A stretch of DNA of 11,425 nt from Myxococcales bacterium (GTDB lineage Bacteria > Myxococcota_A > Polyangia > Polyangiales > JADJMO01): contig JAJXTK010000141.1 in NCBI GenBank assembly GCA_021783935.1, positions 1-11,425 on the forward strand. The letters are read 5' to 3'. Below are positions 6,819-11,425 of this stretch, one piece after another (position 1 is the stretch's first letter; every line of letters begins with the position of its first letter). A program made the position numbers and the translations under genes. Under the pieces are notes generated by a model. The model was not told the origin of the DNA, ran no database searches, and saw only the letters and a list, made by a program, of their open reading frames with translations.

Positions 6819-8675
6819 CTACCTCCGATCGCGCACGCAGCGAAGCCCGAGGCGCTCGCCGGCGATCGACTCGGCCGCCGCGTCGGCACCTGCGCCCGAC
6901 ACCGTCCACTTCTCGAGCCCGGCGTCGATCGCCGCCTTGGCGTCGTCGAGCGCCATCGAGAGCGAGGCGCCGCGCGTCATCGCGAGGCCCTCCTTCACGC
7001 TCGCCGTCCACTCCTGCACGTTGCCGGCGAGGTCGTACAGATCGGCGCTCGTGCGATCGCCGGGCGTGGTCGCGACGGCGAGCGGCTCGGCGGACTCGCC
7101 GCGGGCGATCGGCCACGAGGCCGGCGGCGGCCAGCTCGTCCCCCACGGGTACCCCTTGCCGAGCAGCGTGGTCCACTCGTCGCTCGTCGGCAGGCGCGCG
7201 CCGATCGCGCGGCAGTAGCCGCGCGCCTGCTCCCAGGTGACCCACGTCACCGGCCAGCGCCGCGTCGCCTCGTCGGGCTCGCGCCACCCCTTGATGGGCG
7301 TCGCGTCCTTCTTCGCGGGCGCGTCGAGCGAGGCGAGATAGGCGGCGTACTCCTCGCGCGTGACCTCGTGCGTGTTCGCCTCGAGCCCGGCCACCGCGAC
7401 CCACTTGTTGCGCTCGGCGGCCAGCTCGGCGAGGGGCTTGGGCTTCTTCGCCGACCGCTCTGGTTCGCTCGAGGCCTTCGGCTTGCCCGTCGGTGAAGGG
7501 CGCGCCTCGTCGTCGGCGACGGAGGTGCTCGCGCTCGACCCGCCGCGCAGCGCGATCGCCGCGCCGACGCCCCCCCCCGCGACGAGCGCGAGGGCGACGA
7601 AGGCGACGACGAGCCCCTTGCTCGATCGGCGGCCGGGGCGGCTCGGCGGGTACGCGGCCGGGGCGGCCTGCTCGGTGACCGGCGTCGAGGTCGTGCTCGC
7701 GAGGCGCGGCAGCGCGAAGGGGGGCGGCGGCTCGAGCGCGACGTTGGTCGCCGCGTAGGCGAGCTGCGAGGCGGTCGCGAGCGAGGGCGGACCGGCCGGG
7801 TCGACCGAGACGCCGAAGACCGCGCCGAGGGCCTGAATCGCCTCGGAGGCGCGGCGATAGCGCGCGGTCGGCTCGCGCGCGACGCAGCCGAAGAACCACG
7901 CGTCGAACGTCGGCGGCAGCGTCACCCCCGCGCGGGCCGCGCGCGCGCACGCCGACTCGAGCGGATCGAAGAGGATCTCCGTGAGCAGCTGGTTGATGTC
8001 CCCCCCTTGCCAGTACGGGCGGCCGACCAGCAGCGTGTAGGCGACGAGCCCGAGCGCCCAGACGTCGGTCGCGGGGCCGATCTGCGAGGAGCGGCGCGTC
8101 TGCTCGGGCGCCATGAACATCGGCGTGCCCGTCGCGCGAGTGCCGGTGGCCGAGGCGCTCTGCACCAGCTTCGCGATGCCGAAGTCGAGGATCTTGATCG
8201 TCGGGGGCTCGCCGTCGCGCAGCACCAGAAACAGGTTCTCGGGCTTCAGATCGCGGTGGACGACCCCCTTCTGGTGCGCCTTGTCGAGCGCGCGCGCGGC
8301 CTGCGCGAGCCAGCGCACGCAGCTGTCGGGGGCGGCGCGGCCGCGCCGCTCGAGGAAGTCGCCGAGCTCCTCGCCGACGAGGAACTCCATCACGATGAAC
8401 GGCACCCCCGAGGCCTCGTCGATGCCGGCGTCGAGCACGTCGACCACGTTCGAGCTCTCGATCAGCGTCGCGACCTGCGCCTCGCGCGTGAAGCGGATGC
8501 GCTCCTCGGGGTCGACCACCAGCTCGGGGCGCATGACCTTGAGCGCCACGCGGCGGTGCGTCGCGAGGTGCGTCGCCTCGAACACCGCCCCCATGCCCCC
8601 CGCCTTCAGCAAGCGGACGATCGCGTAGCGCCCCGCGAACTGCTGACCCGGCGCGAGGTGGGCGAAGTCGATCAC
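6819..8675 (-). CDS. Membrane-anchored Ser/Thr protein kinase fused to an FGE/SUMF1-like domain
   Basis: A 618-residue fusion. The Hanks-type kinase domain fills about residues 17-285: the P-loop region LKAGGMGAVFEA (23-34), VALK with the ATP-anchoring Lys46, HRDLKPEN with catalytic Asp142, DFG at 164-166, MFMAPE ending at Glu191, and DVWALG (204-209). A Pro-rich linker leads to one membrane helix (about 354-376), then a charged Ser/Lys/Pro spacer and a C-terminal FGE-like domain (about 425-618) with WVAVAGLEANTHEVTREEYA, PVTWVTWEQARGYCRAIGARL, DLAGNVQEW and GLRCVRDRR. The topology implies a cytoplasmic kinase with the FGE-like part outside the inner membrane as a sensor or scaffold. The first P-loop Gly is Lys24, but all catalytic residues are present, so activity is likely. 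The FGE-like part lacks the usual GGSW and paired Cys. GTG 8675 is chosen because the domain begins soon after and TATGCT lies nine bases upstream; a Shine-Dalgarno is not evident. It is co-directional with the Cys-repeat gene. Confidence 0.92.
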   Translation of the reverse strand: MIDFAHLAPGQQFAGRYAIVRLLKAGGMGAVFEATHLATHRRVALKVMRPELVVDPEERIRFTREAQVATLIESSNVVDVLDAGIDEASGVPFIVMEFLVGEELGDFLERRGRAAPDSCVRWLAQAARALDKAHQKGVVHRDLKPENLFLVLRDGEPPTIKILDFGIAKLVQSASATGTRATGTPMFMAPEQTRRSSQIGPATDVWALGLVAYTLLVGRPYWQGGDINQLLTEILFDPLESACARAARAGVTLPPTFDAWFFGCVAREPTARYRRASEAIQALGAVFGVSVDPAGPPSLATASQLAYAATNVALEPPPPFALPRLASTTSTPVTEQAAPAAYPPSRPGRRSSKGLVVAFVALALVAGGGVGAAIALRGGSSASTSVADDEARPSPTGKPKASSEPERSAKKPKPLAELAAERNKWVAVAGLEANTHEVTREEYAAYLASLDAPAKKDATPIKGWREPDEATRRWPVTWVTWEQARGYCRAIGARLPTSDEWTTLLGKGYPWGTSWPPPASWPIARGESAEPLAVATTPGDRTSADLYDLAGNVQEWTASVKEGLAMTRGASLSMALDDAKAAIDAGLEKWTVSGAGADAAAESIAGERLGLRCVRDRR

Positions 8676-8684
8676 GGAGGGCCC

Positions 8685-8690
8685 AGCATA
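8685..8690 (-). promoter_or_regulatory. Candidate -10 element for the kinase operon
   Basis: Read leftward, TATGCT lies nine bases before the kinase GTG. It is the only TA-rich hexamer in the 48-base divergent gap and sits where a -10 box of a nearly leaderless transcript would be. A convincing -35 is not visible. Confidence 0.3.
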
Positions 8691-8723
8691 GCGTTGCCGC
8701 CCGGCGCGTGGTCGGATCGCGCC

Positions 8724-9662
8724 GTGGATCGGGGCACCTTCGTCGCGCGCGCCAGGGGTCGGTGTGGGATCGCGTGCGCGCTCGTCGCGCTCGTGGCGTG
8801 CAGCCCCGGGCAGGCCTCGAAGCTCGAGCCGCACGACGCGGGGCTCGACGGCGCGCGCGACGCCAAGGCCGACGCGCACCTCGACGCCGCGGGCGACGCG
8901 TCGGACGAGGTCGCAGCCGACGCGACGCCCGAGGTCGAGGACACCGGCGACCCCGACTACGGCGCCCCCCCCGCGCCGGGCACCCACCTCGAGGCGACGA
9001 TCGGCCCCGCCGGCGGCACGCTCGCCGGCGCCGACGGCACCCCGCTCGCGCACGTCTCGCTCGTCGTCCCCGCCGGCGCGCTCGCGACGCCGACCGTCAT
9101 CGCGATCGACCTCGACGTCGCCCCGGCGATGCCCGCCGGCGCGAGCGCGCTCTCCCCCTTCGTGCGGGTCGGCCCCGACGCGCAGGTGTTCGCAGTCCCC
9201 GCGCGCCTCACGCTCCCGTGCGCGACCTTCGCGGCGACCAGCGCCGTCGGCGGCCTCGCGTACGTCGGCGCCGCGTGGGCCGCGCTGCTCTCGCCGTCGT
9301 ACGACGCGACGGCGCAGGCGCTCGCCGTCTCGATGTCGCGCGGCGCGGGGGCGATCGCGGCGACGCTCCCCGACGCGCCGAGCCCGGTGATCACCGACTT
9401 CTCCCCCGCGAGCGCGGCGATCGGCGACGTGGTGTTCGTCGACGGCGCGGGCTTCGGCCTCGCCCCTGGCTGGCTCGCGGGGGCGGACGGCGGCGCGCCG
9501 CGCACGGCGCAGATCCTGGTCGGCGGCGTCGCGGCGAGCCCCCTCGCGTGGAGCGACGCGGCGCTCTCGCTCCGGCTCCCCGCGGGGGCGATGAGCGGCG
9601 CGATCACCGTGCAGACGACGAGCGGGCAGGCGACGAGCGCGGCGCCGATCGCGGTGAAGTGA
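8724..9662 (+). CDS. ZU5-like plus IPT/TIG-domain lipoprotein
   Basis: A 312-residue predicted surface lipoprotein. An Arg-rich N-terminus and hydrophobic core lead to the lipobox LVAC with Cys26, followed by an Asp/Ala-rich low-complexity linker (about 37-78). Residues 90-210 resemble a ZU5 domain: IGPAGGTLAGADG (93-105) and LVVPAGALATPTVIAIDL (113-130) match the GPxGG, VPxGAL and TxIxI pattern. A C-terminal IPT/TIG fold (about 220-312) starts with PVITDFSPASAAIGDVVFVDGAGFG and ends in a typical TVQTTSGQATS strand. Such domains mediate binding or spacing on the cell surface. The GTG at 8724 is the likely start because it gives a sensible signal peptide; no Shine-Dalgarno is obvious and a TTG at 8694 is the alternative. 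The gene is transcribed away from the kinase, with only 48 bases between start codons, so the promoters must overlap or be shared. Confidence 0.8.
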   Translation: MDRGTFVARARGRCGIACALVALVACSPGQASKLEPHDAGLDGARDAKADAHLDAAGDASDEVAADATPEVEDTGDPDYGAPPAPGTHLEATIGPAGGTLAGADGTPLAHVSLVVPAGALATPTVIAIDLDVAPAMPAGASALSPFVRVGPDAQVFAVPARLTLPCATFAATSAVGGLAYVGAAWAALLSPSYDATAQALAVSMSRGAGAIAATLPDAPSPVITDFSPASAAIGDVVFVDGAGFGLAPGWLAGADGGAPRTAQILVGGVAASPLAWSDAALSLRLPAGAMSGAITVQTTSGQATSAAPIAVK

Positions 9663-9682
9663 GCTGGGCGCCCCGCGCCGCG

Positions 9683-9710
9683 TTGCCCGGCCCACCCGCG
9701 CGGGTAGAGT
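9683..9710 (+). promoter_or_regulatory. Candidate promoter with embedded palindrome for the MNT/HEPN pair
   Basis: TTGCCC (9683-9688) and TAGAGT (9705-9710) are 16 bases apart, and the -10-like box ends nine bases before the MNT ATG. Between and into the -10 lies ACCCGCGCGGGT (9694-9705), a perfect 12-base palindrome where a bound repressor would block polymerase. Toxin-antitoxin operons are commonly autoregulated through such sites; here that is inference. Confidence 0.4.
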
Positions 9711-9719
9711 GAGCGGCGC

Positions 9720-10040
9720 ATGCCGCGGCTGTCGGCGCAGCAACGAGCGACGCTCGACAGGCTCGCCGCCGAGCTGCGTAGGCGCTTCGGCGCGCGCCTG
9801 GCGGCCGTCACGCTCTTCGGCTCGCGGGCGCGCGGCGAGGGGCGCGACGACAGCGATCTGGACGTGCTCGTGCTGGTGCGCGATCTGACCCAGGACGAGC
9901 GTCGCGCCGTGATCGATTTCGCCGCCGACCTCGGCGTCGAGAGCGGCCTGGTGCTCTCGCCGCTGGTCGCCGACCCGGCGCGCTTCCCGGCCGATCTGCC
10001 GCTCGCGCGGGCCGTCGCCGCCGACGGGGTGCCGCTGTGA
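9720..10040 (+). CDS. MNT-type minimal nucleotidyltransferase, probable antitoxin of a HEPN/MNT pair
   Basis: A 106-residue single-domain nucleotidyltransferase of the DNA-polymerase-beta superfamily. The active-site signature GSRARGEGRDDSDLD (34-48) fits G-S-x10-D-x-D exactly, with Asp46 and Asp48 as metal ligands; TLF before it and VLVLV after it are the expected core strands. In characterised HEPN/MNT systems the MNT partner (MntA) neutralises the HEPN RNase by adding AMP to it. The gene overlaps the HEPN gene by four bases (GTGA), the normal pair layout, here with the MNT first. The ATG at 9720 has little Shine-Dalgarno but the TAGAGT box ends nine bases before it. Length is typical. Antitoxin activity is inferred from gene order and family; a different substrate is possible. 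Confidence 0.9.
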   Translation: MPRLSAQQRATLDRLAAELRRRFGARLAAVTLFGSRARGEGRDDSDLDVLVLVRDLTQDERRAVIDFAADLGVESGLVLSPLVADPARFPADLPLARAVAADGVPL

Positions 10041-10438
10041 CCGAGGTGCCGCTCGGCTCGGTCGCCTTCGAGCTCGAACGCGCGAGGCAGCTGCTCGGCG
10101 CGGCCGAGGTCCTGCGCCAGAGCGGCTACCACGCGGACGCGGTCTCTCGCGCCTACTACGCGATCTTCCACGCCTCGACCGCGCTGCTCGCGTCGATCGG
10201 CCGCACGGTGCGCACGCACGACGAGCTGCGCGCGGCGATCGGCGAGCACTTCATCCGCCCGGGCACGCTCGCACCACGCTACGGGCGCCTGCTCGCGCGC
10301 ACCGCCGCCGATCGCAACGACGCCGACTACAACACCGCCACGACGTTCACGGCCGAGGACGCGGGCGAGTCGATCGCCGCGGCGCGGGAGTACGTCGCGG
10401 CGGTGGAGGGGATCGTGGGGGGCGCGGCGCAGCGCTGA
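10037..10438 (+). CDS. HEPN-domain protein, probable toxin partner of the MNT
   Basis: A 133-residue helical HEPN-domain protein. The first long helix has ELERARQLLGAAEVLRQSG, followed by the diagnostic HADAVSRAYYAIFHASTALL (32-51), then THDELRAAIGEHFI (60-73) and RNDADYNT (93-100). HEPN toxins are typically ribonucleases with an R-x4-6-H motif; here the equivalent place reads Arg93, Asp97, Tyr98 with no His, the form I associate with the R-x-x-A-D-Y HEPN branch, so RNase activity cannot be assumed. The GTG start lies inside the MNT stop (GTGA), giving translational coupling. The protein length and the pairing are standard. It might be an inactive or binding HEPN, a toxin, or a cofactor for nucleotide transfer by its partner. 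Confidence 0.88.
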   Translation: MTEVPLGSVAFELERARQLLGAAEVLRQSGYHADAVSRAYYAIFHASTALLASIGRTVRTHDELRAAIGEHFIRPGTLAPRYGRLLARTAADRNDADYNTATTFTAEDAGESIAAAREYVAAVEGIVGGAAQR

Positions 10439-10441
10439 GGC

Positions 10442-10483
10442 GAGCCTACGGACGCTCGCGGCGCAGCGCGGCGTAGTAGGCTC
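10442..10483. repeat. 8-bp inverted repeat between the two NTase cassettes
   Basis: GAGCCTAC (10442-10449) and GTAGGCTC (10476-10483) are perfect reverse complements around 26 bases. The right arm contains TAGGCT, which ends seven bases before the next start codon. A 12-base string GCGGCGCAGCGC occurs at 10424-10435 and again inside the loop at 10458-10469. It could be an operator over the second cassette's promoter or an RNA hairpin between the units; no U-run follows, so a simple intrinsic terminator is unlikely. Confidence 0.45.
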
Positions 10484-10489
10484 ACGCGT

Positions 10490-10957
10490 GTGGAGGGCTC
10501 GACGTTCGACGAGGTTGCGTTCTTTCGCGCCGTCGCGGCGGCGGGGGTGCGCGCGCTCCTCATCGGGCGGCGCGCCATGGTCCTGCTCGGCGTCCCGGTG
10601 ATGACCGCCGACTACGACTACTGGTTGAGCATCGACGACGTCGAGCGCTTCAACGCCCTCGCACGGGCGTTCGAGTTGCACCCCACGCACCCTCCCGACG
10701 CGGCGCGCGCGCGCGGGCGCTACGTGCTCGAGGGGGACGAGCACGTCGACGTCTTGGTCGCGCGACGGCAGTCGACGCGCGACGGCGTGCCGCTCGCCTT
10801 CGACGACGCCTGGGCGCGTCGCGAGACGCTCGACCTCGGAGACGCGACGCTCGCGGTGCCGTCGCTCGACGACCTGATCGCGACCAAGCGCTGGTCGATG
10901 CGCCCGCGAGACCTCGCCGACATCGAGTTGCTCGAGGCGCTGCGGGGCGCGCGATGA
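10490..10957 (+). CDS. Nucleotidyltransferase-fold protein, AbiEii/DUF6036-like
   Basis: A 155-residue NTase-fold protein unlike the preceding MNT. The core is VRALLIGRRAMVLLGVPVMTADYDYWL (20-46), matching the family pattern LIGG-x-A-x-x-x-x-G-x-x-R-x-T-x-D-x-D, with Asp41 and Asp43 as the metal pair and Asp87 (EHVDVLV) as the likely third carboxylate. The C-terminal SLDDLIATKRWSMRPRDLADIELLEAL (125-151) is the usual tail with K and RxxD. The second Gly of the glycine pair is replaced by Arg27 (IGRRA). Related proteins include AbiEii-type toxins that modify tRNA and uncharacterised relatives. GTG 10490 gives a good fit to the family N-terminus. The next gene overlaps its stop by four bases (ATGA), so the two are translationally coupled. 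No AbiEi-type antitoxin with a winged helix is present. Biological role is unknown; a toxin or modifier role is inference. Confidence 0.8.
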   Translation: MEGSTFDEVAFFRAVAAAGVRALLIGRRAMVLLGVPVMTADYDYWLSIDDVERFNALARAFELHPTHPPDAARARGRYVLEGDEHVDVLVARRQSTRDGVPLAFDDAWARRETLDLGDATLAVPSLDDLIATKRWSMRPRDLADIELLEALRGAR

Positions 10958-11211
10958 GCGACCGTCCCCGCACTCCCCCGCGCGATCTCCCACGCGATCT
11001 CCCACGCGATCTCCCGCACGATCGGCCGCTGCCCCCTGCGTTGTTCGATCGGCTGCTGTCGGAGGCGCTCGCGGACCCCGAGCAGCGCGCGCGCGACGAG
11101 GAGCTGATTCGGTGGTTTCTCCGCCGCTACCCCACGCCCGAGGCCCGGCTCGCCTACCTGCGGAGGAAGCAGCGCGAATGGGCGCGGCGCCCTGTCCCGC
11201 CCAAGGGGTAG
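10954..11211 (+). CDS. Small protein of unknown function coupled to the NTase
   Basis: An 85-residue protein I do not recognise. It starts at an ATG inside the NTase stop (ATGA), which strongly supports that it is expressed with it. The N-terminal 28 residues are Pro/Arg/Asp-rich, with the four-residue unit PRDL three times, encoded by a 12-base DNA repeat. The rest looks helical and charged: PALFDRLLSEALADPEQRA (28-46), RDEELIRWFLRRYPTPEARL (47-66) and AYLRRKQREWARR (67-79), ending in a basic/Pro tail. There is no signal peptide or membrane helix and no DNA-binding motif I can name. By position it may be the antitoxin, adaptor or substrate of the NTase; that is inference. Expression outside the pair is not supported. 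Confidence 0.65.
   Translation: MSDRPRTPPRDLPRDLPRDLPHDRPLPPALFDRLLSEALADPEQRARDEELIRWFLRRYPTPEARLAYLRRKQREWARRPVPPKG
10981..11016 (+). repeat. In-frame 12-bp tandem repeat inside the small gene
   Basis: CGCGATCTCCCA occurs at 10981-10992 and 10993-11004, with a third copy at 11005-11016 ending in G instead of A, then a diverged CACGATCGGCCG. Each unit adds one PRDL, so copy-number change would alter the protein by four residues without a frameshift. Confidence 0.85.
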
Positions 11212-11226
11212 GCGAACCGCCGCAAA

Positions 11227-11336
11227 GGGGGGTCGGGACCGGGTCCGCGACGGTTTCGAACCGCGCGCGAGGGGGGTCGGACCGGGGGTCGCGACGGTTT
11301 CGAACCGCGCGCGAGGGGGGTCGAAACTGGGTGTGG
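11227..11336. repeat. 44-bp direct repeats, two full copies and a broken third
   Basis: Unit 1 (11227-11270) and unit 2 (11271-11314) begin GGGGGGTCGG and share ACCGGG, GCGACGGTTTCGAACCGCGC and the end GCGA, differing in only a few positions. Each contains CGGTT-TCG-AACCG, a five-base stem with TTCGAA at its centre. A third copy begins GGGGGGTCG at 11315 but diverges after about ten bases. A related GCGAACCGCCGC (11213-11224) precedes unit 1. No CRISPR-like spacers are present. Confidence 0.85.
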
Positions 11337-11383
11337 TTCTCCTGCTGAGCGAGTGGTCGCGTTCTAACAGCCCCCATCCCCAG

Positions 11384-11410
11384 CCCTTCCCCCGCGGTGC
11401 GTGGGAAGGG
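11384..11410. repeat. REP-like palindrome at the window edge
   Basis: CCCTTCCC (11384-11391) and GGGAAGGG (11403-11410) pair perfectly, and CGC/GCG inside (11393-11395, 11399-11401) extends the stem around a GGT loop with one mismatch. Flanking CCCCCATCCCCAG and AGCGGGAGG resemble dispersed palindromic repeats common in GC-rich bacteria. No U-run follows, so it is not a typical terminator. The element may continue past the window. Confidence 0.6.
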
Positions 11411-11425
11411 AGCGGGAGGCGGCGG

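Noticed and set aside
5731..7218. Plus-strand open frame opposite the Cys-repeat and kinase genes
   Set aside because: Arg/Ala-rich product without motifs; the minus strand carries clear kinase and Cys-repeat signatures.
10490..10957. AbiE-type bicistronic abortive-infection system
   Set aside because: The NTase is shorter than AbiEii and there is no AbiEi winged-helix antitoxin upstream; the partner is downstream and unrelated in appearance.
11227..11336. CRISPR array
   Set aside because: The repeats are directly adjacent with no spacers, there are only two full copies, and no cas gene is visible.
8957..11377. Very long minus-strand open frame over the lipoprotein and NTase genes
   Set aside because: Low-complexity translation with no domain; overlaps five well-supported plus-strand genes.

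Overview
The window is very GC-rich with strongly G/C-biased third codon positions. It encodes several lipoproteins, a membrane-anchored Ser/Thr kinase fused to a sulfatase-modifying-factor (FGE-like) domain, a protein with CCxPGQ cysteine repeats, a ZU5 plus IPT/TIG lipoprotein and an ECF sigma factor. This combination points to Myxococcota, most likely class Polyangia (a Sorangium/Labilithrix/Sandaracinus-type genome). That assignment is inference from gene content and composition; there is no rRNA or other marker here.

Layout. (1) 1-444, minus: the first 148 codons of a Sua5/YrdC/TsaC-family protein, cut by the window edge. (2) 445-1086: a long stretch with no convincing gene, holding a 7-bp-arm inverted repeat (531-549) and an 11-bp tandem repeat (637-685). 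(3) 1087-2353, plus: an ECF sigma-70 factor, then a hotdog-fold acyl-CoA thioesterase. (4) 2394-5312, plus: two lipoproteins, one with an FGE-like domain and one with a von Willebrand A-like domain. (5) 5344-8675, minus: a two-gene unit of the kinase/FGE-like fusion followed by a secreted Cys-repeat protein with a probable beta-barrel end; it converges on the vWA gene. (6) 8724-9662, plus: the ZU5/TIG lipoprotein, divergent from the kinase with 48 bp between the start codons. (7) 9720-11211, plus: an accessory block of two nucleotidyltransferase-led cassettes. The first is a minimal nucleotidyltransferase (MNT) overlapping a HEPN protein, the classic toxin-antitoxin arrangement. The second is a different NTase overlapping an unrecognised 85-residue protein. 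(8) 11212-11425: noncoding, with two 44-bp direct repeats, a third broken copy and a REP-like hairpin at the edge.

How the parts fit. Regions 4-6 look like cell-envelope and signalling genes: a cytoplasmic kinase domain tied through one membrane helix to an external FGE-like domain, with an exported cysteine-rich partner just downstream and surface lipoproteins on both sides. The FGE-like domains lack sequence support for real formylglycine generation and there is no sulfatase in the window, so they are better read as structural or sensory domains. Region 7 is the most likely site of a less-described system: the second NTase has the right catalytic carboxylates but a small partner I cannot match to a known family. 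Several genes without a good Shine-Dalgarno share a TA-containing hexamer 6-9 bases before the start codon, which suggests leaderless transcripts.
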